64,000 nucleotides of DNA from UBA10324 sp038326325 (GTDB lineage Bacteria > Bacteroidota > Bacteroidia > Chitinophagales > UBA10324). The stretch is taken from assembly GCA_038326325.1 (NCBI GenBank), contig JBBQJW010000013.1:42423-106422 (forward strand). The letters are read 5' to 3'. How positions within the stretch are numbered: the stretch's first letter is position 1; every line of letters starts with the position of its first letter. A program made the position numbers and the translations under genes. The notes under the pieces are model-generated. The model made no database searches and had not been told where the DNA came from. It was given only the letters and a program-made list of their open reading frames with translations. Shown piece after piece: positions 9,099 to 18,760 of this stretch.

Positions 9099-9914
9099 AT
9101 GAAATTCAAAATAAATTTCTCAATCGTATTAATTTGTATCTTAATGATTCCTTTCTATTCCAAATCACAGGCATTGGAAACGGAAGAATCAAAACCACTA
9201 TTGCCTGGTCAGGTGGAGTTAGGAACCGGGTTGGAATATCAAATTTCGACTGAAGGAACTGAAAAAGCTTTGCCCATGGCAATTGAAGTTGGAATTGCAA
9301 AACGATTGACATTGTTGGTTGAGCCGGTTGCTTTCACAACTATATCTCCAAAAATCGGAAATTCATCTACCGACTTCGGCGATTTGGAAGCAACATTGTT
9401 TTTTCAGATAGCAAAGGAGAAAAAAATAATGCCTTCCATTTCGCTTTCTGCAGAAGTGAAATTTCCAATTACACATAATCCTAAAATAGGAACCGGTAAG
9501 ACAGATTACTCGCCTTACTTTATTGCAAGTAAAACAACGGGGAAATTTTTCACCAGCTTGAATCTTAGTTATACTATTCTTGGTAAACCTGCCGATGCAC
9601 AAATTAAAAATATTTTTGGCTATGCACTCGGAACCATTTTTACTGTATCAAAGAAAAGTATATTGTTCGGCGAAGTGTACGGAAACACTTCCGCACTCGT
9701 TGGAGGAGAAACTCCTGAGGGGCAAATTCCACTTACCAGTTCCACAATTCAGATTTCCGAATTAACCGGTGGAGAAACGGTTGGCGCAATTGGTTTCGGA
9801 TTTTACCTGAAGAAAGAACTGCTTTTATCTTTAGGCATAAATTATGATAACAATGCGGCGCTGCTAATTCGACCAGGAATAGAATGGAAGTTTGGCGGAA
9901 AACCAAAACCTTAA
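9099..9914 (+). CDS. Outer-membrane protein of the phenol MetA-degradation/transporter type
   Basis: The 271-residue protein has a signal peptide ending near FYSKSQA (about residue 24), then LLPGQVELGTGLEYQ and the strand-rich plan of the MetA-pathway-of-phenol-degradation outer-membrane family. GDLEATLFFQI, EVKFPITHNPKIGTGKTDY and the C-terminal IRPGIEWKFGG are the family's strand signatures. Members are thought to be outer-membrane channels. The gene lies between two PepSY-like genes and upstream of a complete RND pump, so it may belong to the same stress or efflux regulon. Its ligand is unknown. Confidence 0.65.
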   Translation: MKFKINFSIVLICILMIPFYSKSQALETEESKPLLPGQVELGTGLEYQISTEGTEKALPMAIEVGIAKRLTLLVEPVAFTTISPKIGNSSTDFGDLEATLFFQIAKEKKIMPSISLSAEVKFPITHNPKIGTGKTDYSPYFIASKTTGKFFTSLNLSYTILGKPADAQIKNIFGYALGTIFTVSKKSILFGEVYGNTSALVGGETPEGQIPLTSSTIQISELTGGETVGAIGFGFYLKKELLLSLGINYDNNAALLIRPGIEWKFGGKPKP

Positions 9915-9965
9915 AAAAATTTAATTTCAAAACAAAAACAAAAACTAAAAACAAAATTCAAAACC

Positions 9966-10388
9966 ATGAAAAAGATTTTAATTTGGATGAGCGTAATTCT
10001 ATTTGCAGTTGTTGCGTATTCATTTGCAGGTGTTACTCCTCCGAAAGTTGTTACAGATGCTTTCAAAACTAAATTTCCAAAAGCAACGGATGTTGAATGG
10101 GGAATGGAAGGCAAAACGGAATACGAAGCTGAGTTTAAATTAGATGGAAAAGATGTGTCAGCTAACTTTAAAGTAGACGGAAGCTGGACCGAAACAGAAG
10201 CTTCAGTGGAGAAAGCAGATTTACCTGCAGGAGTTATGGAGTACATGAAAAAAAATGTTCCGGATGCAGATATTAAAGAAACTGCTAAAATTGATAGCCC
10301 TACCGGTTCTGTTTATGAAGTGGAAGTAAAAGGATTGGCTTATCTGTTTGATATGTCAGGAAAGTTTATTAAATCTAGTAAGGATTAA
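9966..10388 (+). CDS. PepSY-like periplasmic protein
   Basis: The 140-residue protein has a signal peptide MKKILIWMSVILFAVVAYSFA. Two PepSY-like halves follow. The first is PPKVVTDAFKTKFPKATDVEW...AEFKLDGKDVSANFKVDGSW. The second is LPAGVMEYMKKNVPDADIKE...YEVEVKGLAYLFDMSGKF. This is the PepSY-like (beta-lactamase-inhibitor-like fold) family often found beside Bacteroidota metal and two-component genes. It is a paralogue of the lipoprotein at 8679. A strong intrinsic terminator follows at 10403, closing the transcription unit before the efflux operon. Confidence 0.75.
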   Translation: MKKILIWMSVILFAVVAYSFAGVTPPKVVTDAFKTKFPKATDVEWGMEGKTEYEAEFKLDGKDVSANFKVDGSWTETEASVEKADLPAGVMEYMKKNVPDADIKETAKIDSPTGSVYEVEVKGLAYLFDMSGKFIKSSKD

Positions 10389-10402
10389 TTTTTTTATAGA
10401 GA

Positions 10403-10432
10403 AGAAGTTCTCCGATTTGTCGGAGAACTTCT
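10403..10432 (+). terminator. Intrinsic terminator after PepSY-like gene
   Basis: A perfect 12-bp inverted repeat (AGAAGTTCTCCG at 10403-10414 with CGGAGAACTTCT at 10421-10432) encloses a 6-base loop and is followed by TTTT. It lies 15 bases after the stop codon. Confidence 0.9.
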
Positions 10433-10480
10433 TTTTATGTTTGAACACAGCAAAAAATTTCTTCCACTGAAAATATTTTA

Positions 10481-11788
10481 ATGATTGGAAATTATACTAG
10501 GTCTATATCTCAATTCTTTCTGTTTTGGAAAGCAAGCTTAACTGGCAGGTGGATATTCAAGTCCGGTTTATTTATTCTTTTGTGCTGTAAGAGTTCAGTA
10601 TTATTTGCACAACAAAAATCGCTGGATGAGTTTATTCAGTCAGCAATAAAATTCAGTCCTGTTTATATTGATAATACAAATCAGCTACAATCGCTCGCGC
10701 TCGATAGTCTATTGATTCGCGCCGGGTTGAAACCTCAGGTCAATTTTATAAGCAACGATATGTATGCTCCGGTGATAAATGGTTTTGGATATGATAACGC
10801 AATTACAAATGGTGCTAATGTGAATGCATTGCTCGGAGTGAATTACACTCTTGTTGGAAGGAAAAACCTGATGAATCAATATGGGTTTATCAATATTCAG
10901 AAAAACATTCTCACATTAAAATTAAAACTCAGTGAGCGCGATTTGAAACAATCAGTCGAGCAGCAGTTCATCACCGTATATGGCGAACAGGAGTCAATCA
11001 GAAATGAAGAAGAAGTGCTTGCCTTGTTTAAAAAAGAAGAAGCAATTTTAAAGCAACTCACCCAATCAGCCGTTTACAACCAAACCGATTACCTTAACTT
11101 TTTAGTTACACTTAATCAGCGCAAGTTGAGTTACTCGCAGCAACTGTTACAGGCACGAAATGATTTTTATGTTTTGAATTACCTGTGCGGCATAGCCGAT
11201 ACAACTTATTATAGTTTGAGTCCACCAACTATTTCAATCGCAAAAAATTATTCTGTAACACAATCACTTTTATTTCAGCAATTTGTTTTTGATAGTTTGA
11301 GAATTAAGAACTCATTTGACAAAATTCAATATCTCTACAAACCAAGACTTAGTGTGATGGGCGATGCTGGTTATAATTCCTCGCTCGCCGTTCATCCGGA
11401 GAAAAATTTCGGTGCAAGTTTGGGATTAAATCTGTCTGTTCCTATTTACAATGGAAGGCAGCGGAACTTTCAGGAGCAGAAAATTTTCTTTGAACAAAAT
11501 TCAAATAAGTCATACCGGAATTATTTTATTGCTCAATACAATATCAAACAAACTCAATTAATAGAACAGATTGCAGGAATCGAAAAAATTCTCGCCGATG
11601 GACAACAGCAGCTATTACTTTCAAAAACATTAATTGATGCTTACGAAAAAATGCTTCCTTCCGGAGATTTAAAAATTGCCGATTATCTTTTTTCAGTTTC
11701 CAATTACCTTTCATCGCAGAACACTATTTCACAACTGAAAATAAATCGCATTCAATTGATTAGTCAGTTCAACTACTTCATTCAATAA
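10481..11788 (+). CDS. TolC-family outer-membrane efflux protein
   Basis: This 435-residue outer-membrane factor of a tripartite pump has a hydrophobic export signal near residues 28-43 ending in FAQQ. Long amphipathic helices rich in Gln, Leu and Asn follow (SVEQQFITVYGEQESIRNEE, LNQRKLSYSQQLLQARNDFY), with the tandem TolC architecture. SVPIYNGRQRNFQEQK matches the conserved P-x-[FY]-x-G-x-R motif before the second helical hairpin. It is the first gene of a four-gene operon (4 bases to the adaptor) that ends with a beta-propeller protein. Confidence 0.85.
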   Translation: MIGNYTRSISQFFLFWKASLTGRWIFKSGLFILLCCKSSVLFAQQKSLDEFIQSAIKFSPVYIDNTNQLQSLALDSLLIRAGLKPQVNFISNDMYAPVINGFGYDNAITNGANVNALLGVNYTLVGRKNLMNQYGFINIQKNILTLKLKLSERDLKQSVEQQFITVYGEQESIRNEEEVLALFKKEEAILKQLTQSAVYNQTDYLNFLVTLNQRKLSYSQQLLQARNDFYVLNYLCGIADTTYYSLSPPTISIAKNYSVTQSLLFQQFVFDSLRIKNSFDKIQYLYKPRLSVMGDAGYNSSLAVHPEKNFGASLGLNLSVPIYNGRQRNFQEQKIFFEQNSNKSYRNYFIAQYNIKQTQLIEQIAGIEKILADGQQQLLLSKTLIDAYEKMLPSGDLKIADYLFSVSNYLSSQNTISQLKINRIQLISQFNYFIQ

Positions 11789-11792
11789 CTCA

Positions 11793-12725
11793 ATGAAAAA
11801 AAATCATTCATACTTTCTACTGATTATTTGTTTCGCACTTTTATATTCATGCGGAAACAGCGACAATATAACTGATACTAAAGAAGTAATAAATGCAACT
11901 CCAGTAACTGTTACATCTATAATTGTTGGCCCACTGTTACAGACTATTGAATTGAGTGCAACTGCTTCCTTCCTCCAAAAAACAATTGTGAAGGCAAGCA
12001 CTTCCGGCTATATCAGTGATTTAAAAATTAAACCAGGGGATTTTATAAATAAGGGCGAAACTCTTTTCACCATTAAATCAAAAGAAGCAACAAGTGTTGG
12101 CAACGCTATAAATAAAATTGATACTTCCTTCCACTTCACTGGAATTTCAATTGTGAAATCGCCTGCAAGTGGTTACATCAACGAACTCAATTATGCGAAC
12201 GGAGATTTTGTGCAGGAAGGAGAGCAGATTTCAATTATAAATGATGCATCAAGTTTTTCTTTTGTAATGAACATTCCTTATGAGCAGATTTCTCTTTTGA
12301 AAAATAATTCCTCGGTTCAACTGCGATTGCCTGATGGAAATACTATAAATGGAATAATTGATAAGGCAATGCCCTCGGTAGATGCTGCTTCTCAAACACA
12401 AAATATTTTAATTCATGTCCAGTCAACGACTATGATTCCTGAAAACCTGATTGCAAAAGTGATATTGGTGAAATCGAAAAAGGATAATGTTGTTACACTT
12501 CCGAAAGAATCTGTATTGACCAACGAAACCCAAGATGAATACTGGGTGATGAAAATGCTGAACGATACTATTGCAATAAAAATTTCGATACAAAAAGGAA
12601 TGGAAACAACTGATGCTGTTGAAATTCTTTCACCGACTTTTTCTGCAACTGATAAATTTTTATTGACAGGAAATTACGGCCTTCCTGATACCGCTATTGT
12701 TCAAATAGAAAACGGAAAACGATAA
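11793..12725 (+). CDS. RND efflux periplasmic adaptor subunit (HlyD/MFP family), lipoprotein
   Basis: The 310-residue protein starts with a lipoprotein signal ending FALLYSCGNS (Cys20). A barrel-sandwich hybrid domain follows, with the split biotinyl-lipoyl halves around IVKASTSGYISDLKIKPGDF and VKSPASGYINELNYANGDFV. A beta-barrel domain comes next (LRLPDGNTINGIIDKAMPSV), then the membrane-proximal part ending NYGLPDTAIV. It is shorter than typical adaptors because the helical hairpin is nearly absent. It couples the TolC-like protein to the RND pump in the periplasm. Its stop overlaps the pump start (TAATG). Confidence 0.85.
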   Translation: MKKNHSYFLLIICFALLYSCGNSDNITDTKEVINATPVTVTSIIVGPLLQTIELSATASFLQKTIVKASTSGYISDLKIKPGDFINKGETLFTIKSKEATSVGNAINKIDTSFHFTGISIVKSPASGYINELNYANGDFVQEGEQISIINDASSFSFVMNIPYEQISLLKNNSSVQLRLPDGNTINGIIDKAMPSVDAASQTQNILIHVQSTTMIPENLIAKVILVKSKKDNVVTLPKESVLTNETQDEYWVMKMLNDTIAIKISIQKGMETTDAVEILSPTFSATDKFLLTGNYGLPDTAIVQIENGKR

Positions 12726-15700
12726 TGCGGTTTTTTAAAACTTACAGAAGCCCGCTTGCAGTTGTTTCTGTTATCATTCTTTTAGCAGGAGTTTTTATGT
12801 ACGACAAAATGCAGTCGTCACTGTTTCCAGAAATTACATTCCCTAAAATAAAAATCATTTGTGATGCTGGACAGATGCCGGTTGATAAAATGATGGTGAG
12901 TGTTACACGCCCTATTGAGCAGGCCGTAAAGCAGGTTCCTTCATTAAAATTATTGCGAAGTACAACGAGCCGCGGCAGTTGTGAGTTGAGCGCGTTCATG
13001 GATTGGTCGGTTGACATTGATAAAAGCCAGCAACAGATTGAATCGAAAATTAACGCAATAAAAAATTTGTTGCCTGCCGATGTGGAGATTACAGTAGAGA
13101 AAATGAATCCCTCCATTCTACCTGTGATTGGATACACGCTGGAAAGTAATTCGTTCTCGCCGGTTGAATTAAAAATGCTCGCGCTTTATAACATCAAACC
13201 ATTTCTTTCGCAAGTGGACGGAGTAAGTGAAGTGCGTGTGATAGGGGGCAAGCAAAAGGAATATCAGTTACAGCTCAATGCCGAAAAAATGACCGCGTTG
13301 GGTGTTACACCTGATAAAGTAAGCCTGTCATTAAGCGAAACAGGATTCATTCGCAGCAATGGGTATCAGAATGATTATCGGCGCATGTATTTGAGCATTA
13401 CCGATGCGCAACTTAGAAACAAAGTTGATTTGGAAAATTTAGTCGTGAGTAACGACGGCAAAAGAATTGTTCGTCTTTCCGATATTTCTACAATAGAAAT
13501 TAAGGAAGCGAAGGAGTATATAAAAATTAACGCGAACGGTAAGGAAGCTATTTTGTTGGCAGTCGTGAAACAGCCAAACGCAAATCTGTTACAGTTATCG
13601 GCTGACATGAATGCCAAGGTGGAGGAACTGAAAAAAGCATTACCAAAAAATGTAATCATCAAACCATACTATGAGCAAGCTGATTTTGTTAATGATTCTA
13701 TAAAAAGTGTTCGCGATAGTTTACTTATTGGTTTGTTGCTGGCAATAGTTGTTGCCATTTTATTTTTGCGTTCGTTTAAAGCAAGTACCACCATTCTTGT
13801 TGGCATTCCGCTCACACTTTGCTTAACTGTTATTGTGTTGTATGCAATGGGAATGACATTTAATATTATGACACTCGGTGCTATTGCAGCAGCTATCGGG
13901 TTAATTATTGACGATGCAATTGTAGTGGTCGAACAAATTCATAGAACGAAAGAAGAAAATCCGAATGAAAAATATTCAACTATTGTAGGCAAGGCATTGA
14001 GTTATTTATTTCCGGCAATGATTGGTTCATCGCTCAGCACTATAGTAATTTTTATTCCATTCCTATTAATGAGCGGAGTAGCAGGCGCTTACTTTAAAGT
14101 GATGACGAACACCATGATTGTTACACTCGTGTGTTCATTCTTTGTTACCTGGTTGCTCTTGCCCGTGGTGTATTTATTTCTTTCAAGTGATTCGCGTAGA
14201 AAAAAAGAAGATGACTCACATGAAGTTAAAACACGACCCTGGATTAAATTTTTCATTACTAAACCCTACATCAGTTTTCTAATCATTTTACTTTTTGCCG
14301 GAAGCATTGTGTTCATTCTTCCTCGATTGACAACCGGATTTTTACCTGAGATGGATGAAGGAAGTATTGTGATGGATTATTCTTCACCACCCGGAACTTC
14401 ATTGGAGGAAACTGACCATATGCTTAGTGAAGCAAATAAAATTATTTTGCAAATTCCGGAGGTGGATGCTTACTCCTGCAGAATTGGAACACAGATGGGG
14501 TTTTTTATTACTGAACCCAATACCGGAGATTATTTAATTCAACTTAAGAAAAACAGAACACGAACTACAGAACAGGTGATTGAAGATATACGAGCAAGAA
14601 TTGAAGCTCGTGAACCTGCACTGCGCATTGATTTCGGACAAGTGATTGGCGATATGCTTGGCGATTTAATGGCGAGCGTGCAACCTGTTGAAGTAAAAAT
14701 TTTCGGAAGCGACAGAAAAGTGTTACACCAACTGGCGCGACAGATAGCTGCGAAAGTGGAAAAGGTGGATGGCGCGGCGGATGTGTTTGACGGAATTGTG
14801 ATTGCAGGTCCTTCGGTTTCTGTCCAACCACGCTCAGCACAGTTGGCGCAATTAGGGATTACACCAGCAAATCTTCAAACTCAAATACAAAATTCCGTTG
14901 AAGGAACTTTAGTTGGAAATATTTTTGAAAGCGATCAACTCACCAATGTTCGCATGGTGTATTCGAACTTTGGAAAAAATTCTATTGAGCAATTGAACAA
15001 TCTGAATTTGTTTTTGCCTGATGGAAAATTGCAGCCCGTAAAAAATTTGGTGGACATAAAAATTGATAGCGGTGATGCAGAAATTGAAAGAGAGAATTTA
15101 CAGAACATGTGCGCCGTTACAGCACGATTGGAAAGCCGCGATTTAGGAAGTGTGATGAATGATGTAAAGAAAATTGTTTCCACTATTTCTCTTCCCACCG
15201 GATATCACATTGAATATGGTGGCGCATATGCCGAGCAGCAAAAATCATTTGATGAATTGCTCATGATTTTAATAACTGCTTGTCTATTGGTGTTTGGAGT
15301 AATTCTATTCCTGTTTCGTGATTTTAAAATTGCCTGTACAATATTGTTGATTTCTGTTTTAGGAATAGCAGGAAGTTATGTTGCGCTCTTTATTACAAAC
15401 ACCCCACTCAATGTTGGAAGTTACACCGGCATCATTATGATTGTTGGAATCATTGGCGAGAATGCAATATTTACATTTCTCCAGTTTCGTGAATCAATGA
15501 ATGGTGGACAAAAACCTGATGACGCAATTATTTACTCCATCTCTACGCGACTGCGTCCAAAGTTAATGACTGCATTCGGAGCCATCATTGCACTCATGCC
15601 CATCGCACTTGGAATTGGAACAGGAGCACAGCTTCATCAACCACTTGCCATTGCAGTGATTGGTGGATTCCTTTCTGCGCTTCCACTACTGTTGATTGTT

Positions 15701-15757
15701 TTTCCAAGTTTGTTAAATATTATTTATCGGAATCAAAAAATAAAAACCAACTCATGA
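12725..15757 (+). CDS. RND-family efflux pump permease
   Basis: The 1010-residue protein has the RND plan: TM1 near residues 10-26, two large periplasmic loops, and two six-helix repeats. SSLFPEITFPKI near residue 31 is the usual post-TM1 motif. The proton-relay aspartates are in TM4 as IGLIIDDAIVVVE (Asp396, Asp397). The second half has VGIIGENAIFTF, where AcrB carries its relay lysine (Lys940) in the motif AKNAI; here the aligned residue appears to be Glu912. The enzyme lies in the inner membrane and works with the adjacent adaptor and TolC homologues. The substrate (drug, lipid or metal) cannot be decided from sequence. The gene holds six TGTWACA copies. Confidence 0.9.
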   Translation: MRFFKTYRSPLAVVSVIILLAGVFMYDKMQSSLFPEITFPKIKIICDAGQMPVDKMMVSVTRPIEQAVKQVPSLKLLRSTTSRGSCELSAFMDWSVDIDKSQQQIESKINAIKNLLPADVEITVEKMNPSILPVIGYTLESNSFSPVELKMLALYNIKPFLSQVDGVSEVRVIGGKQKEYQLQLNAEKMTALGVTPDKVSLSLSETGFIRSNGYQNDYRRMYLSITDAQLRNKVDLENLVVSNDGKRIVRLSDISTIEIKEAKEYIKINANGKEAILLAVVKQPNANLLQLSADMNAKVEELKKALPKNVIIKPYYEQADFVNDSIKSVRDSLLIGLLLAIVVAILFLRSFKASTTILVGIPLTLCLTVIVLYAMGMTFNIMTLGAIAAAIGLIIDDAIVVVEQIHRTKEENPNEKYSTIVGKALSYLFPAMIGSSLSTIVIFIPFLLMSGVAGAYFKVMTNTMIVTLVCSFFVTWLLLPVVYLFLSSDSRRKKEDDSHEVKTRPWIKFFITKPYISFLIILLFAGSIVFILPRLTTGFLPEMDEGSIVMDYSSPPGTSLEETDHMLSEANKIILQIPEVDAYSCRIGTQMGFFITEPNTGDYLIQLKKNRTRTTEQVIEDIRARIEAREPALRIDFGQVIGDMLGDLMASVQPVEVKIFGSDRKVLHQLARQIAAKVEKVDGAADVFDGIVIAGPSVSVQPRSAQLAQLGITPANLQTQIQNSVEGTLVGNIFESDQLTNVRMVYSNFGKNSIEQLNNLNLFLPDGKLQPVKNLVDIKIDSGDAEIERENLQNMCAVTARLESRDLGSVMNDVKKIVSTISLPTGYHIEYGGAYAEQQKSFDELLMILITACLLVFGVILFLFRDFKIACTILLISVLGIAGSYVALFITNTPLNVGSYTGIIMIVGIIGENAIFTFLQFRESMNGGQKPDDAIIYSISTRLRPKLMTAFGAIIALMPIALGIGTGAQLHQPLAIAVIGGFLSALPLLLIVFPSLLNIIYRNQKIKTNS

Positions 15758-16776
15758 AAATTTACAGTTTATTAACTGTTACAGTAGCGATACTTTCAGT
15801 TAGCATTTTCATTTGTAAAGCACAATCAACTAACGACTACAAAATCACAAACCGATTTTATTTGGAAGGTGATGGAGGTTGGGATTATTTAATAGTTGAT
15901 ACAGCAAGCGAGCATTTGTTTGTTTCTCATAGCACTGTTACTCAAGTGGTGGATTTAAAAACCGGAAAACTCATTCACACCATAGAAGACACTAAGGGAG
16001 TTCATGGAATTGCAATTGCTTATGATTTAAACAAAGGATTTATCAGCAACGGAAAGGATTCGTCTGTAACAGTTTTTGATTTGAATACTTTTGAAGTGAT
16101 TACTAAAGTTCCTGTTACAGGCAAAAATCCTGATGCAATTCTTTACGACCCATTCACGCATCGTGTTTTTACTTTCAATGCAAGAACTAATAACTCAACT
16201 GTAATTGATGCTGTTACGAATAAAGTAATTGCAACTATTCCGTTAGAAGGGAATCCTGAGTTTGCAGTTAGTAATAGTGAAGGAAAAATTTATTTGAATA
16301 TTGAAGACAAGAGTTTACTGTGTCAAATAAATGCGGTGGATTTGAAAGTGGTGAATAATTGGTCGGTGGCACCCGGAAAGGAGCCAAGCGGATTAGCTTT
16401 CGATAAAAAAAATAATCGCCTGTTCAGTGTGTGTGATAATAAAACTATGGTGATTACTGACGCCCTTACAGGGAAAGTAATTAAAACACTTCCCATTGGA
16501 GAAAATGTGGATGGGGCAGCATTTGATGCTTCGACAAATTCTGCTTTCAGTTCTAACGGTGATGGAAGTGTAACAGTAGTAAAGGAAATTTCTCCGAACG
16601 ATTTTAAAGTTATTCAAACTGTAACAACTGAAAAATGGGCACGCACCATTGCACTTGATTGCAAAACGCATAAATTATACTTGCCAACAAAGGAAGTTGA
16701 CGAATCAATTGCGGAAAAAAATGCAAAACCTTATTCTTTGCCTGGCAAGTTTGTGATATTGGAGGTGAGTCAGTAA
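15754..16776 (+). CDS. YncE-like secreted beta-propeller (YVTN repeats)
   Basis: The 340-residue protein has a signal peptide (cut near ICKAQ, residue 24) and six to seven about 40-residue blade repeats. Examples are STVTQVVDLKTGKLIHTIED, SSVTVFDLNTFEVITKVPVT, STVIDAVTNKVIATIPLEG and TMVITDALTGKVIKTLPIGE. These are YVTN-type propeller repeats of the YncE family. It overlaps the pump stop codon by 4 bases (ATGA), so it is translationally coupled to the efflux operon. YncE-like proteins are exported to the periplasm or surface and often accompany metal-response genes; a sensing or scavenging role here is inference. Confidence 0.8.
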   Translation: MKIYSLLTVTVAILSVSIFICKAQSTNDYKITNRFYLEGDGGWDYLIVDTASEHLFVSHSTVTQVVDLKTGKLIHTIEDTKGVHGIAIAYDLNKGFISNGKDSSVTVFDLNTFEVITKVPVTGKNPDAILYDPFTHRVFTFNARTNNSTVIDAVTNKVIATIPLEGNPEFAVSNSEGKIYLNIEDKSLLCQINAVDLKVVNNWSVAPGKEPSGLAFDKKNNRLFSVCDNKTMVITDALTGKVIKTLPIGENVDGAAFDASTNSAFSSNGDGSVTVVKEISPNDFKVIQTVTTEKWARTIALDCKTHKLYLPTKEVDESIAEKNAKPYSLPGKFVILEVSQ

Positions 16777-16808
16777 GTTTTTAAAATCATATTAATAGCA
16801 GGAATAAA

Positions 16809-16834
16809 AAAGCCGCTCCAATTGAAGCGGCTTT
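16809..16834. terminator. Bidirectional intrinsic terminator
   Basis: A 9-bp perfect stem (AAAGCCGCT at 16809-16817, AGCGGCTTT at 16826-16834) with an 8-base loop is flanked by A-rich and T-rich tracts. It lies between the convergent YncE-like and sppA genes and can serve both. Confidence 0.85.
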
Positions 16835-16870
16835 AATTTTTCACTTTATACTTTTAGTTTTTCACTATTC

Positions 16871-18640
16871 TTAATTTATCTCAATCGCATAAGGCAAACG
16901 CATTTGCATTCCTTTCAATTCGCTTACTGATTTTATTTGTGCGTACATAGAATACCAATCGCCTAACTGAGATTTTACTTCATCATCTTTTGCATCATTC
17001 AATACACTGAAAATTTTCGACCACTTATCATCAACAGTCGGGTATTCAACCATACGATAGTTTTTACTCTTAATCATTTTCGCTGCGATATTAATTGCAT
17101 CCTGAATGCCGCCAAGTGTATCAACCAATCCCCATGCAAGTCCCTGAGTTCCTGTCCATACTCTTCCTTGGGCAATTGAATCAACTAATTCCGGGGCAAG
17201 ATTTCTTCCGGTATAAACGCGCTTTTTAAACTGCGCATAAATGCTGTCCACTTCATTCTGTATAATCATTTTCTCGCCATCGTTAAACGGACGAGTCAAA
17301 TCTCCGAAGTCAGAAAATTTTCCGGTGCCTACATGATCGAAAGTAATTCCGAGTTTGTCGTTCAGTAATTTTTGTGCGCATGGAATAATTGCAAACACAC
17401 CAATGCTACCTGTGAGCGTAGTTGGTTGTGCAACAATTTTACTTGCGCTGCACGAAATAAAATATCCACCTGAGGCAGCATAATCTCCCATTGAAACCAC
17501 AACCGGTTTCACTGCTTTTGTTAAACTCACTTCACGCCAGATTACATCTGATGCAACGGCACTTCCACCCGGAGAATTCACGCGAAACACAATCGCTTTT
17601 ATTTTATCGTCGCGACGCAATTTTTCAAACAGTGCAGCGTAACGGTCACCGCCAATATTGTCTTTGTCACCTTGACCATCCACGATATCACCTTGTGCAT
17701 ATACAATTGCAATTTTATCCTGATCTAAACTTTTCTTTTCATTATCAGGTGTGTTAGAATATTTCGAAAGAGAAATGAAATTCAATTTCTTCTTATCATC
17801 CAACTTCATTTTCTCACGCATGTATTTTTTTGCTGCATCGCTATATCCAACTTCATCAATAAAATGATATTGCAATGCCTGATAAGCAGTGCGAATCAAC
17901 ATGCTATCAGCAATTTGATTGACTGTTACAGTATCAATATTACGCGAAGCACCAACTGCTGTTACATAATTGTTCTGAATGTCTTTAAGTAAAGCAAGTG
18001 TCATTACTTTATTCGATTCACTCATTTTATCGTAACGGAAAGGTTCAGTTGCAGTTTTAAATCTTCCATCATAGAACACCTGGACTTCAACTCCAATTTT
18101 TTCTAACATTCCTTTAAAGAACATTATTTGTGCATTCAATCCGCGCCATTCAACAACGCCCGCAGGATTCAAAACAACTCTGTCAGCAACACATGATACA
18201 TAATATCCTTTCTGCGAATACGCATCGGCATAAGCGACAATAAATTTTTTCGAATCTTTAAAATCAATCAGTGCATCGCGAATTGCTTTTGCAGTTGAAA
18301 CACCACTACCGAAAGTTCCGGCATTTAAATAAATTCCTTTGATGTTGTTATCTGTTTTTGCTTTTTTAATCAGTTTCACAATATCATTTAAGCCCAGAGA
18401 AACATTCGTTTCCATACCTGTGAAACTTAATGTTGCCAGCGGATTAAAATTGGTTTGCTCAGGAATTGCATAATCCAAAGTGAGGGTTAGCACACTGTTA
18501 GTCTCCGCCTGTTTTTTGTCGGGTTCAGAAACGGAAGAAACGATTCCAACCAGAATTCCAATCATGATAAAAGTAAGAACAATAGAGCCGACTATAAAGC
18601 CGAGCATCGAAGCAAAAAAGAATTTAAAAAACTGTTTCAT
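16871..18640 (-). CDS. sppA: Signal peptide peptidase SppA (protease IV, 67-kDa type)
   Basis: The 589-residue membrane-bound serine protease has one N-terminal membrane helix (residues about 12-36) and two S49 domains. The catalytic lysine is in the first domain at GRFKTATEPF (Lys195). The nucleophile is in the second domain at DYAASGGYF (Ser390), after RVNSPGGSAVASD. This matches the Lys/Ser dyad of E. coli SppA (Lys209, Ser409). It degrades signal peptides released into the inner membrane. Length and order match the family. A -7-like TACTTTTG lies 45 bases upstream of the ATG on the minus strand. Confidence 0.92.
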   Translation of the reverse strand: MKQFFKFFFASMLGFIVGSIVLTFIMIGILVGIVSSVSEPDKKQAETNSVLTLTLDYAIPEQTNFNPLATLSFTGMETNVSLGLNDIVKLIKKAKTDNNIKGIYLNAGTFGSGVSTAKAIRDALIDFKDSKKFIVAYADAYSQKGYYVSCVADRVVLNPAGVVEWRGLNAQIMFFKGMLEKIGVEVQVFYDGRFKTATEPFRYDKMSESNKVMTLALLKDIQNNYVTAVGASRNIDTVTVNQIADSMLIRTAYQALQYHFIDEVGYSDAAKKYMREKMKLDDKKKLNFISLSKYSNTPDNEKKSLDQDKIAIVYAQGDIVDGQGDKDNIGGDRYAALFEKLRRDDKIKAIVFRVNSPGGSAVASDVIWREVSLTKAVKPVVVSMGDYAASGGYFISCSASKIVAQPTTLTGSIGVFAIIPCAQKLLNDKLGITFDHVGTGKFSDFGDLTRPFNDGEKMIIQNEVDSIYAQFKKRVYTGRNLAPELVDSIAQGRVWTGTQGLAWGLVDTLGGIQDAINIAAKMIKSKNYRMVEYPTVDDKWSKIFSVLNDAKDDEVKSQLGDWYSMYAQIKSVSELKGMQMRLPYAIEIN

Positions 18641-18685
18641 TGGGGGTTTATGTATTTAGTAGTTGTTTGTTTTTATAAAGGGTGC

Positions 18686-18693
18686 CAAAAGTA
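18686..18693 (-). promoter_or_regulatory. Putative -7 element TACTTTTG for sppA
   Basis: On the minus strand TACTTTTG fits TAnnTTTG and leaves a leader of about 40 bases before the sppA ATG at 18640. No clear TTG is visible at -33, so support is modest. Confidence 0.35.
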
Positions 18694-18760
18694 AGTGTTC
18701 CGAAGTAATCGCTGAGCGAAAAAGTGAATTGTGTTTACATTCGCCTCCATCGCTATTAAA

